Source of the DNA: a virus | DNA: 64,000 nt | Direction: 5' to 3' (one strand) | Virus record (IMG/VR): IMGVR_UViG_3300042935_001483 | Span: 1 to 64,000 of that record | In this document: positions 42,322 through 52,000 of the stretch, piece after piece | Layout: every line of letters starts with the position of its first letter | Numbering within the stretch: the first letter of the stretch is position 1 | The notes under the pieces: generated by a model | The model's database searches: none | What the model saw: the letters and a program-made list of their open reading frames with translations, nothing else | Told to the model about the DNA's origin: nothing | Made by a program: the position numbers and the translations under genes

Positions 42322-45300
42322 TTAGATGCTATTATCAATCTTGCTAAAACCGTTTTCCTTCTTGATTTCCAGTTGTTTGTCTACCATGTCTCTCATGGCA
42401 TCAAGATGGCTTATTATAATAATGAAATCGAAGCTGCTCTTTAGATAGTCAAACAATGTATGTAGCATAGGAAGATTTGACGCATCCAAAGCCGACATTC
42501 CTTCATCAACTACCAAAAAGTTGGAACGCGGTAGATTGCTAATGTTGATCAAAGATACTCGCAAAGCCAAAGCACTAACAAACTTTTCCATACCAGAACA
42601 TAGTTCCAATGGCCATTTTTTGTCATCATATTTGATATATACATTGACATTCTTACCATCTGTTTCAATACCCATACTAAACTCAACCATCTGAGACAAT
42701 ATATTATTCACATCTTGTTCAATTCTTGGAATGGCGTCTGAAATAATTTTATATGGCACGCCATCTTTTCCAATAGAAGTTAAATAATATTGATAAGCAG
42801 CAAGTTCGTTTTCATGCTCTTCTATTTTCTTGATTTGTTCTTCGATATTTTTTATTTGGTCTGTCAATGACACTTTACGACTATACGCATCCACATATTC
42901 TCGTTCAATATTCTTTAGCTTTGACACAATGATAGTATTTTCATCCTTTAGTTTGGATAAAACAACCTCAACAATCTTGTTGCTTTCTACAATTTCTTTG
43001 GATTTTTCATACAACTCAACCAGATTATCAATATCAACTATTCTATTGGAGTTTTTAGAAATTAAATTATTGAGATTAGATTTTTCCAATTCTTTCTTGG
43101 AAATAAATGCTGTGAGTGTATTGATAGTTTCTTTGAGCAGCACACTTTGTTCATATTGAGCCACAAATGGTTCAACTTCTATAATCTGTGTTTTGATGGT
43201 TGATATGGCGTCAAACAATTCTCTTGCATCAGTTTTGTCGGATTCCAAACTATTTTTGGCAGATATAGCATCTTTTACAAACGCATTATCACAGCAATAT
43301 TCACAATTTGGATCATATTTGTGGTTGGATAGATGTTCTATCTTCTTGAGTTTTTCTTTGACCACGACCTTAAATTTTTCCAATTCTTGCTCAAGACGAG
43401 TTTTTTGACGAACAAAACTTGCATGCTTGTCTGATTTTTCTTTTAGATCGTCTGGAAATGCAGATAGTTTATTGGAAGCATCCACATATTCTTTTTTCTT
43501 TGACTCTGTGTTTGTGTCAATAACCGAAATAGCATCAACAGCTTGACTATTTTTTGTTTCTAAAGTTTCGCGCTCTTTTTTTAGAGCAACTACATTTGTT
43601 GGCACATTTTCAAGTTTTATAATCTTGGCTTGTTGTTCAACGATTTTATTATCAAGTTCATTCTTCTTTGATGAATATTGATCGCGCTGACCAGTCAAAT
43701 CAATGAGTTTGGACTCTGCCAATCCCAAATCATTTTTATTGGACTCAATTTTGACTTGATTGTTTTCTTTGTTGAATGACTTGATGGCACCTGTTAGTTC
43801 TTTTAGTTTGTCATTGCCCTTGGCTACAAGTTTATCAAACACATTCAGACCAATGAACTGACACAACAAATCCTTGCGTTCAGTTTGACCCATTTCAACA
43901 AATGACCCTTGATTGCCTTGTAATGCAAGTGAAGTTAGTACAAAGTCATCATAATCACCGATATAATCACGAATGATTTCATTTGTGCTTCTGCGAGCTT
44001 CACTATTGAGGCTAATTTTTTCTTCTTTCTCCATCTTATAGAAGTTTACATCAACTTTTACATTGCCCTTTTTATCTCTGATGCCTTTGCGTTCAATAAC
44101 ATATTGTATGTCATTTATCTCAAATGTAAACTTGCCATGAAAAGACATTTTTTGTGAGTTCATCACATGAGTTGCTTTGAATGCTCTGGCACTTTTATCA
44201 AATGCTGTAAAGCATAATGCATCCATCAATGATGATTTTCCGCTCGCATTGTTTGCAAACAATCCATACACAGATTCTAGTTTGGTAAAGTCAATAACAT
44301 TGTTTTCACCATAACTAAACATATTACTAAACTCAAACTTGATTGGCTTCCAACGAATATTGCGTGAAGTGTCATCTTTGCTCAAATCCGCATTGAGTTC
44401 TTTATTGATTTTATGAACAGATGCAAGTGTGTCATCATCCATAATATCTGGATATTTAGATTTGAGTGCTTCACTAATAAGTTTATTTTGATAATCAACA
44501 TTGCCAATCTGACTCAAGTTGGCAGCAGCTTGAACACTTACAACTTTAGAAGCATCGTCGCCATCAACTCGCATATAAATAATATCGCTGATTTCATGCG
44601 TCTTTTTGATTTCATTTACCACCTTTTTTAGTTCAGTAGCAATGGTTTCTTTGCAACGCACACGAAGTTTTGGCTTCTTGGGCATTGTGCTTATATCAGT
44701 CATCAACTTGCCGTCATCAATATCAATAGTAAAATAACCATAATCATTTGGTATTTCTACATGCTTGTATGCTTTGTTCTTTACGTCCCACAAAGAAAAT
44801 CCATGACCAAGCAATGCTTCACCGTGATTTTGTTGTATGCACGAACCAGCATAACGAATGATTGGCTTTTCCGCTGCCGGATCATACATTTGCAGATTTT
44901 GTGCCATGTGTATATCTCCAAGCAGTGCCATGTCATGACCATCAAACATATCGTTCGTGATACTCTTGTTGGTTACTGTATAACCCACATCAGTTTTGGC
45001 GTCAAATACACCACCATGATACAGAGCAATCTTTGTATCAAACTCGGTCTTGATTTTCTTGGTCACATCTTTCATTTTTATAAATGAAGTATGGTCGGTG
45101 AAAATAGACATGTTATTTATAAGAATATTAGCAAATGAATACAACTTGCTTTCTTTTAGATAATAAAGATTGTCGTGCGCCAAATTTTCTACAATAGGAG
45201 TCAAACTATCTAATCTCGTTGTGTTTGTGAGCAAACAATCATGATTACCAGCAATAACAATCGTAGGACGCAAATCAGATAAACTCTTTAGAAGGTCGCT

Positions 45301-45528
45301 CATGAGTTGAACACATTCGGGCGAAAGGTCAACTTTGCTGTGTGTGAGGTCTCCCGCTATAACAACCAATGTGTTTACTGGTGTCTTTTTAACCTCTTCA
45401 TACACCTTCCCAAACACTTCACGATATTCTTCATGGCGTTTGGTCAAACGAATATGAATGTCCGCCATATGAACAATATAATCCACTCTGGTTAGATTGG
45501 TGTTTAGTTTCTCAAATGTATCTATCAT
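42322..45528 (-). CDS. 47-46: Single-chain Mre11-Rad50 (gp47-gp46, SbcD-SbcC) fusion
   Basis: 1068 residues. Residues 1-300: Mre11/SbcD nuclease with phosphoesterase motifs MADIHI (21-26), AGDLTHS (57-63) and AGNHD (92-96). Residues 390-1068: Rad50/SbcC ATPase with Walker A ANNASGKSS (424-432), Q-loop LALQGNQGSF (533-542), long coiled coils, zinc hook CEYC (741-744), ABC signature LCSGMEKF and Walker B FLVVDEGMSALD. T4 has gene 47 (339 residues) and 46 (560 residues) apart; here one open frame covers both with no stop. It resects DNA ends for recombination-dependent replication. Overlaps the homing endonuclease gene by 4 bases. Confidence 0.95.
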   Translation of the reverse strand: MIDTFEKLNTNLTRVDYIVHMADIHIRLTKRHEEYREVFGKVYEEVKKTPVNTLVVIAGDLTHSKVDLSPECVQLMSDLLKSLSDLRPTIVIAGNHDCLLTNTTRLDSLTPIVENLAHDNLYYLKESKLYSFANILINNMSIFTDHTSFIKMKDVTKKIKTEFDTKIALYHGGVFDAKTDVGYTVTNKSITNDMFDGHDMALLGDIHMAQNLQMYDPAAEKPIIRYAGSCIQQNHGEALLGHGFSLWDVKNKAYKHVEIPNDYGYFTIDIDDGKLMTDISTMPKKPKLRVRCKETIATELKKVVNEIKKTHEISDIIYMRVDGDDASKVVSVQAAANLSQIGNVDYQNKLISEALKSKYPDIMDDDTLASVHKINKELNADLSKDDTSRNIRWKPIKFEFSNMFSYGENNVIDFTKLESVYGLFANNASGKSSLMDALCFTAFDKSARAFKATHVMNSQKMSFHGKFTFEINDIQYVIERKGIRDKKGNVKVDVNFYKMEKEEKISLNSEARRSTNEIIRDYIGDYDDFVLTSLALQGNQGSFVEMGQTERKDLLCQFIGLNVFDKLVAKGNDKLKELTGAIKSFNKENNQVKIESNKNDLGLAESKLIDLTGQRDQYSSKKNELDNKIVEQQAKIIKLENVPTNVVALKKERETLETKNSQAVDAISVIDTNTESKKKEYVDASNKLSAFPDDLKEKSDKHASFVRQKTRLEQELEKFKVVVKEKLKKIEHLSNHKYDPNCEYCCDNAFVKDAISAKNSLESDKTDARELFDAISTIKTQIIEVEPFVAQYEQSVLLKETINTLTAFISKKELEKSNLNNLISKNSNRIVDIDNLVELYEKSKEIVESNKIVEVVLSKLKDENTIIVSKLKNIEREYVDAYSRKVSLTDQIKNIEEQIKKIEEHENELAAYQYYLTSIGKDGVPYKIISDAIPRIEQDVNNILSQMVEFSMGIETDGKNVNVYIKYDDKKWPLELCSGMEKFVSALALRVSLINISNLPRSNFLVVDEGMSALDASNLPMLHTLFDYLKSSFDFIIIISHLDAMRDMVDKQLEIKKENGFSKIDNSI

Positions 45529-46460
45529 AAAGTTTTTAGTTCGGCTATAAGATTTGGCTCGTCAAATGTGGTTTCTTTCACCCGAAAGAACTTACATTTT
45601 AGGCACTCTTCTATTTGTTGTTGTCTTATTGTATCTTTTTCTTTTAGCGTTCCATCCACATTATAATGATGCGGTTCGTCCCACTCAATCACTATATTGC
45701 GGGTTGGTTCGTAATAGTCAATCCAATATCCAAGTTTTGCGAGGAAATGTTCTCCGCCATTCATTGCGTGCTTTCCATCCCACCCAAGTGCGGAGTTTAT
45801 ATTATCAAATACTTTACACGCGGATTTATTATATGATGGGACTATTTGATGGCCATTGTATTTGTCTTCCGCTATTTCTTTTATTCTTTTCAACCGAAGC
45901 TTTGTTTTGCCTTCTTCCGATATTATTGGACCGGGAATATTTTTTAGTTTTCTTGTTTCGCTTATTTTCTTTCGAGTTTCTAATGTATGATTTTTTCCAT
46001 ACATTCCGTTATTCTCTCCCGCGTTGATTTCTTTTAGCCGTTCTATGGTTGCCAATGAGTGTTTTTTTCCCAGCATTGGATGTGTATATTTTTTATGTCT
46101 TTTTACAAGACCGGCGCTGACATTTTTTCTCTGCGCTTCGGTCATTTTTACTCCACCTCTGTATGGAGGTTTATATCCAGCATCCATTCTTTTTTTGGCA
46201 TGACAAGAACCGCATAAAGATTTTCTCTTTTTTCCGATTTGGTATCCACGCTTTGACTCGTATATCAACATCTTATTACACTTTGGGCAGTGTCTTATTC
46301 TTTTCTTTTGATCCCCAATAACGACCCATTCGGTTTTCACAGATAAGTGCTCTATGACGACTATAGTATAGTTTTGCTCGCTTCCGATTGTCTTCTCGGA
46401 TTGACTCTGCGGTTCTTGTTTTTTTTCTTCCCATGATGATGTTGTGTTTGTATTGTTCAT
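45525..46460 (-). CDS. Homing endonuclease: zinc ribbon, NUMOD3 repeats and EDxHD/Vsr-like nuclease
   Basis: 311 residues. Residues about 58-90 contain two CxxC pairs (CPKC, CGSC), probably a zinc ribbon. Two NUMOD3 DNA-binding repeats follow (HPMLGKKHSLATIERL and NNGMYGKNHTLETRKKI). The C-terminal domain (about 230-311) has YWIDYYEPTRNIVIEWDEPHHY and later RQQQIEECLKCKFFRVKE, the pattern of the EDxHD homing nucleases related to Vsr (as in I-Bth0305I). It is free-standing, wedged between recombination nuclease and primase genes, and overlaps the fusion gene by 4 bases. Probably a mobile element that copies itself by cutting intron- or insert-less alleles. ATATTTATG motif 5 bases before the ATG. 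Confidence 0.85.
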   Translation of the reverse strand: MNNTNTTSSWEEKKQEPQSQSEKTIGSEQNYTIVVIEHLSVKTEWVVIGDQKKRIRHCPKCNKMLIYESKRGYQIGKKRKSLCGSCHAKKRMDAGYKPPYRGGVKMTEAQRKNVSAGLVKRHKKYTHPMLGKKHSLATIERLKEINAGENNGMYGKNHTLETRKKISETRKLKNIPGPIISEEGKTKLRLKRIKEIAEDKYNGHQIVPSYNKSACKVFDNINSALGWDGKHAMNGGEHFLAKLGYWIDYYEPTRNIVIEWDEPHHYNVDGTLKEKDTIRQQQIEECLKCKFFRVKETTFDEPNLIAELKTL

Positions 46461-46465
46461 ATAAA

Positions 46466-46474
46466 CATAAATAT
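46466..46474 (-). promoter_or_regulatory. ATATTTATG motif upstream of the homing endonuclease
   Basis: Coding-strand ATATTTATG, 5 bases before the ATG at 46460. Confidence 0.35.
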
Positions 46475-46517
46475 ATGTTGTTAGAACAAAAAGTGTTAGA
46501 ACATACTTATTATATTA

Positions 46518-47489
46518 TTATTCCAATCTTAGCATGGTCAGTGCTCTAAAGTCAAGCACTTCTGTTTTTCTAATCTTTTCCATTGTTGCAGCAAAACCCA
46601 AAACATTTGGATCTTTGCCTTGCAGTTGTATCAACTTGGATACTTTACCAATAGAGTTTATATATTCTGCGATGCGAATTGCATTATTCAATGCATCATC
46701 ATCCAACACAATATTCACTTCTGGACATTTGCTTTGTACAATTGTTGCTTTTAGTTTTGCGCTCAAAGTTTTTCCAAAAAGTGGAATTGCATTTCTTTTT
46801 ATTGAGATGGCATCTAAAGCACCCTCACATAAATAAATTGGAAAATCAAAATCAACAAGGTTTTCAAATCCTACAATATTTTTACTAAACTCGCTGTTTT
46901 TGTATTTGTAGCCATCATCATAATAACTGCGACAACTATAAAAGTTTAAGTTGTTATTTTTATCATATGACGGAAATACAAGTCGGTTAGCAAATGGTCC
47001 TTTGCTGCAATATCCAATGTTGTATTTTATAATATCACAAAATGATAGTTTGCGTTTTTTTGCATAGTTTAATGCAACACGATATTCTATACTAGCATCA
47101 TTTTCCGCCAAACTTTTAAATTCATCTGGCAAACATAATATTTCACCACTATCTTCATATACTTTATTTGAAGTTAGTGAAGCAATCTTTTTATCAAACT
47201 CTGATAAACTATTTTTAGAAACATGTGCTCCTACAAGAGATTCCAACTTGTTGAACTGTTCTTGCGTGGCTTGTGCAAGTTTCAACAACCAATATAATCC
47301 TCTGCCTTTTATATTACATGTCCAACAATGCCAAGCATTTGGAGCATCAAGACACACTTCCAATTTTCGCTTGCGATGATGACATTTTGGACAATGATAT
47401 TGTAAATTATTTCCTTTACGCAGTCGTCCTGTGTCTTTTAGAACATTATTTACTAAAATTGTGAGTTCTGATGTTTTTAGCGACGACAT
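46518..47489 (-). CDS. DNA primase (DnaG/gp61 type)
   Basis: 323 residues. N-terminal zinc ribbon CPKC (33-36) with CWTC (55-58), then a linker, then the RNA-polymerase/TOPRIM core: RLVFPSYDKNNNLNFYSCR, IYLCEGALDAISI (the catalytic Glu of TOPRIM) and NIVLDDDALNNA (acidic metal cluster). It makes RNA primers for lagging-strand synthesis; T4 gp61 is 342 residues. No helicase part is present. Located 45-50 bases after the terminator at 47535-47560, so it starts a new transcript, though no ATATTTATA motif is seen before its ATG. Confidence 0.9.
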   Translation of the reverse strand: MSSLKTSELTILVNNVLKDTGRLRKGNNLQYHCPKCHHRKRKLEVCLDAPNAWHCWTCNIKGRGLYWLLKLAQATQEQFNKLESLVGAHVSKNSLSEFDKKIASLTSNKVYEDSGEILCLPDEFKSLAENDASIEYRVALNYAKKRKLSFCDIIKYNIGYCSKGPFANRLVFPSYDKNNNLNFYSCRSYYDDGYKYKNSEFSKNIVGFENLVDFDFPIYLCEGALDAISIKRNAIPLFGKTLSAKLKATIVQSKCPEVNIVLDDDALNNAIRIAEYINSIGKVSKLIQLQGKDPNVLGFAATMEKIRKTEVLDFRALTMLRLE

Positions 47490-47534
47490 TTACACTGTCA
47501 CTATACACAGAACATTCAATCAGTCAACCAATAA

Positions 47535-47560
47535 AAAACCCGCCAAATACGGCGGGTTTT
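47535..47560. terminator. Intrinsic terminator between 47587-48120 and primase
   Basis: 10-base-pair stem AAAACCCGCC/GGCGGGTTTT with a six-base loop, with an A-run on the left that is a T-run for minus-strand transcription. It ends the transcript of the gene at 47587-48120 and separates it from primase. It could also act on plus-strand transcripts. Confidence 0.9.
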
Positions 47561-47586
47561 GTAATTTATAATCTTTCAAGCTTGTT

Positions 47587-48120
47587 TTATGCTCGGCTGT
47601 CAATTGACATATCTTCTGGTATGGCTTTTTTAAATTTTTTTATAAAGTCCACATAAATTTTTTCAAGATTGTCTAATTGTTTGTTTTCTTCATTTGAAAG
47701 CATAAAATCTCCTTCAGTATCTATCTTTTGTTCCAGCACCATCATAAAGTGAGCGAATTTATGCCTGACATCGCCCGCTTCTGAATATAATTTTTTGATT
47801 TCGGGCCTCTTATCCGGAGATGACTGCGCGTATGCGCCTCGAATGAATTCTACAATCTCGCGGGATGATTCCATTATTTGCTTCATATACCTGACGCCCT
47901 CCTGTGCGCGACCCCTGTCATTCGAGTCAAACCCGGAGCTGATTGCATTTTTTGCTTTTAAAAATAATGATTTTGCAGTTTTCCCCACAGCCTTGATATC
48001 ATCTTTAAAATCGTCAGCGCCATATTCGTTAATTGCGTTTGACTGGCGGTGTTTGATTGCCGATCTGGTTTGCTCTTGAATCACTTCTTTAATCAACTGT
48101 TTTAATTCGCTTCTTTTCAT
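47587..48120 (-). CDS. Helical protein with targeting-like N-terminus
   Basis: 177 residues. MKRSELKQLIKEVIQE|QTRS is almost the same as the N-terminus of the 19623-19931 product. The rest is charged and helical (SSREIVEFIRGAYAQSSPDKR; RHKFAHFMMVLEQKI) with no enzyme motif. It stands alone ahead of a terminator, between RuvC-like resolvase and primase, away from the head module, which strengthens the idea that the N-terminus is a portable signal rather than shared ancestry. Function unknown, possibly a packaged protein. Confidence 0.6.
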   Translation of the reverse strand: MKRSELKQLIKEVIQEQTRSAIKHRQSNAINEYGADDFKDDIKAVGKTAKSLFLKAKNAISSGFDSNDRGRAQEGVRYMKQIMESSREIVEFIRGAYAQSSPDKRPEIKKLYSEAGDVRHKFAHFMMVLEQKIDTEGDFMLSNEENKQLDNLEKIYVDFIKKFKKAIPEDMSIDSRA

Positions 48121-48151
48121 AATATTATGTTTGTTTGTTAAATGTTATATC

Positions 48152-48160
48152 AATAAATAT
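48152..48160 (-). promoter_or_regulatory. ATATTTATT motif upstream of 47587-48120
   Basis: Coding-strand ATATTTATT, 31 bases before the ATG at 48120, in the 79-base gap after the resolvase gene. Confidence 0.3.
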
Positions 48161-48199
48161 ATGATAATATCAAAAAAATCAAAAAAAACGAAATATATA

Positions 48200-48691
48200 T
48201 CAACCCGCCAAACTTAATACTATAGCATCTCTAACATCTTCCATTCTTTTTTCTTCATTGCCCTTTTTATTAAGAATAGTCCAAGGCTTCATGTCATATA
48301 GTTTCTCAACTTGTTCTTTTACAAACACTTTTGACTTTATTCCTTTGATTCTTGCTATGCCAAATGCTTTCTTTCGCGCCGTTTGAGCATGTATGCTTTC
48401 TACTTTCAATTTATAATGGTTTTCTAATATATAACCAACAACTGCCTTGTTTTTCACAAGTTTGATTATAACTTGTTGCGAAGTGCCTCCGCCAGCAAAT
48501 CCAAACAAGCTTTCTTCAATCATTATTTTCTCAAAAGTTTGATCTTTTAAAGCAGTTATAATAAGTTCTGCTTTAGCAGCATACTCAATCACATCAGAAA
48601 TATCAACAAACCCAGCACCAATAATAATCTTATTTTCTGATACAGCCCAACCACAAGTTGTGGTGGATAAATCCAATCCCAATACTTTCAT
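48200..48691 (-). CDS. RuvC-like Holliday junction resolvase
   Basis: 163 residues. RNase-H-like fold with acidic residues in the right places: LGLDLSTTTCGWAV (Asp7), KIMIEESLFG (Glu59/60) and MEDVRDAIVLSLAG (Asp152/155), the order of the RuvC active site. A helical middle (KNKAVVGYILENHYKLKVESI) is also typical. It cuts branched DNA, resolving recombination or packaging intermediates. T4 uses the unrelated endonuclease VII (gp49) for this, so it may be a replacement. Next to a small structural gene and upstream of a packaged-type protein gene. Confidence 0.85.
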   Translation of the reverse strand: MKVLGLDLSTTTCGWAVSENKIIIGAGFVDISDVIEYAAKAELIITALKDQTFEKIMIEESLFGFAGGGTSQQVIIKLVKNKAVVGYILENHYKLKVESIHAQTARKKAFGIARIKGIKSKVFVKEQVEKLYDMKPWTILNKKGNEEKRMEDVRDAIVLSLAG

Positions 48692-48711
48692 ATAACCTTT
48701 TTTTATTTTAA

Positions 48712-49038
48712 TTAATAATAATTACGATTATCGTGATTGTATGCATTTTGAGCATATCTCAGCGAATATCCATTGAATGATGTGACTCTTAGTGGAGCAT
48801 ATACTAAAAATTGACTTGGCTGGAATGTGCGTTCATACTGCGTATCCGCATTACGACGTGTTGTCATATAATTTGGAGCACCTGCCTGTTTGCCCAGACC
48901 CCAAGCCATGCTGTTTATAGTATTTCGTGTAAGATGTGAGCGTATACCAGATGGTTGACTGGTGCGAATATTTTTATATAGATCAAGCAGCGATTCTGTT
49001 GATGATGGTCTTGGCGTCGGTCTTAGTATTTCTGGCAT
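48712..49038 (-). CDS. Small virion-type protein, unknown
   Basis: 108 residues, basic, Asn/Tyr/Arg-rich (MPEILRPTPRPSSTESLLD, ending NAYNHDNRNYY). No motif recognised. A good Shine-Dalgarno AGGAG lies before the ATG, and an ATATTTATA motif 24 bases upstream, in the gap after the large propeller gene. Position suggests a small tail or baseplate component; the link is only by context. Confidence 0.55.
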   Translation of the reverse strand: MPEILRPTPRPSSTESLLDLYKNIRTSQPSGIRSHLTRNTINSMAWGLGKQAGAPNYMTTRRNADTQYERTFQPSQFLVYAPLRVTSFNGYSLRYAQNAYNHDNRNYY

Positions 49039-49062
49039 AATGATATTCTCCTATTTGTTTAT

Positions 49063-49071
49063 TATAAATAT
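49063..49071 (-). promoter_or_regulatory. ATATTTATA motif upstream of 48712-49038
   Basis: Coding-strand ATATTTATA, 24 bases before the ATG at 49038, with AGGAG between. Confidence 0.4.
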
Positions 49072-49075
49072 AATG

Positions 49076-52000
49076 TCATGTATCAAAACGAACAATGATA
49101 TTAACGGGCCAATCTATTAAATTTTTAACAGGTCTGCCCAATTTTCCAACCGCCACAAGCTCATTTCCATCATATAATCCAACAGTTGTTATAAATGGTG
49201 CCAGATATGAACCGGTGGGATCATATGATGAACTATATTCATATTCCAAGAAATGTGGATTGACCTTGTGAATATCAGTATGGCAATATGGATTGAGATA
49301 ATCATTTATATCCCTTACATATTTTCTTGTTGAGGCCGGTGATAATAAAGGTATCAGATTTTGTGGAACAAGTCGTTCTAAATAATATAATGCAAGTATG
49401 TTCGCATCATTCATGTTGATTTTACCGTCGCCATCTATATCAAGCAATTCCGTGTCAACAAGATTGCTCTGGATATAGTCATATGCAGTTTTTGTGAAAG
49501 CATTGAATGAAGAACTTGCAATATAAGCTGCACTGCCTGTTTGTTCCTGAAGCAGTACGTCTTCGGATTCAAGTTGTAGAAGATCATCTCCCCACCAACT
49601 GTTATCAGCGTTTGAATTTTGTTCAAGTACTACACCATTATCGTCGAAAATAAATTCTTCAAAGAATTTTCTTTTTTGAAAAAATCTCATTATCAAATCA
49701 ACGTCAAGAAAATCAAACACACCATCTTGGTTTACGTCAAACATTAATGGAGTTTTTACCAATGATGTTGGATTTGTACTATAATTAAATTCGCCGGGTC
49801 GAATAGATGTCAGATATTCGTGTTCATAAATTGTATGTGACCCTTGATACGTTAGGTCAAACCCACCCGATCCGGTTTTTGTAAATATATCACGGTAATT
49901 TGACCCCGTGTGAGTAAGTGCGAAATATCCATTTTTGTAAAATACATTTCCTATAAGCGGATTGTCCTCAAGATTTGTGACGTTGTAAACATACACAGAA
50001 CCGGAGCAATTTGCCGGAAAATCAACAAGGTTGTTTGGATCGTACACCGAAGCCGTGGCGCTCGCAGTTGCAAAATGAACAACCGGTGCACCCACAACCA
50101 TGAAATCTGAGCATAAGCAAACTGAATATCCATAAATATTTGATGGCTTATTTGCTTCTTTGTTGCGTCGTATGGTTTCTGTCAATTGCCATGTTTCATT
50201 TACATCACTGTATTTGTATATGGCAACTCTACCCAGCACTCCATTTGGATCATCCGATGAACTTGCTTGGTATAATAAATCGTCTATGATATATTCACCA
50301 TCGAAGTAATCAACATTTCTTCCCACTTTGTCGGACCAAGAAGTGATCGCGCTATATAATCCTCCCAGAGACACGGACTTCCCAAAATTATTATTATACT
50401 GATATTTTCTATCGCCAAATGTTTTCAATACTTGCCAATATCCCAAAGAACCGCAGCGATAGTCATTTCTATAAAAATACGCAGAACCCAGACTGGTCGG
50501 TGATCCTGTATATGAAGCATATGGAATAAATGCCTTGTCGCGAAGACATCCAATTACAAGGTTTTTTCCACCAATCGCAACCGACGTACCAAATCCATCG
50601 TCCGATATTGATACACCCGTCACGTCAATTGAATAGAATTGAGAAGACATATCCAAGTCACCATATGTACCATCTCTTCTGAATGTTTTTGCTTCTCCCC
50701 AAGAAGCCGTTGGACAATCGCCGACGGAAGATGAGTAATAAGAGCATGTAAACAATGTTGCATACCCATTTCCAGTCTTGTTTGTTCCAACAAACAAGCT
50801 GCCAGAATCAAGTGCAACGCACCATCCAAAGTTGTCTCCCAATGATAAAACACTGGAAGTGAGGATGGCTTCATATTCCCAACTATAACTTCCAGACCAA
50901 GCGCCATTTTCAACTCGATAATATGAACTTGATACTCTTCTTGTATCTGTAGAATTTGGATCATAAGATGCCGACATTGATCCGCTTAGAAGTTCGATGC
51001 TTGAACTTGTATATGCCATCGACGAGTATGTCCAAGGAATTGGTCTTTCGCTGTATATAATCAAAGAACCGGATTCTGATATAATTTCGTCGCACAAGTC
51101 CGTTTCCGGAGATAATGTTTGCCAAAAAGAACTTGTTTCAATTGCATCGCATCCACTGCTCATGTATTGTTTTCGTCTGAAGATATACACGGCACCCGAA
51201 CCGCTGACTCCCGGTGCGCCTATGGCGAGGGTATCTCTGTCCAATGAAACCGATTTACCAAAATTATCTCCATTTGAATTTCCTTGTATAATATTTATCA
51301 ACCCCCAATTATCGGTTCCGCCTTTGTATTTATCATACACAAACACATATCCTGGATATGAACCGGTTGGAAAACATATTGAACCGGACGATGACCCAAC
51401 TGCCAAAAAGTTATCACGGACAGACACAGACTGTCCAAATGTGTCAGTAAAATACGAACCACTATTTTGCAAATTCTCCACAGTGTATGGAAATGTCTTG
51501 TCTATATCAAAGTCTTGCAAGAATCCAACGTCTCTCAACGGCGATGTAAATTTCTTTATTGGTCTGTGAATTCCCAAATTATCATCATATTTGAATATGG
51601 CCGCATAGCCTTGACTTCCCGTATTCAAATTATATTTGTCTATAGATGAACCGGCCACAACATATTTATACCACGAGCTGACTGCTTCTCCGAAGTGTTC
51701 ATTGTCCGATTGAAATGTATCAACCAACGAACTTGAATCGTATAAATAATCGGATGTACCGGTGTACGAAACATTCATACCAAGTTTGAGATATTCTTTT
51801 GCGGTATCAACATCTATATGCTTGGATTCTCCGTCTAATAAATTCAAATAAAATTCCCCACTTGAAGTGTTCCAATACGGTCGAGGATATATGTTCCTCA
51901 TTGCACTCAAATACGTGTAATCAGAGAAATGTGATCCCGAGATATAAAGATTGGTATATCCATCATCTTTGATGATATATGTGGCATGTGGATTGGAATT

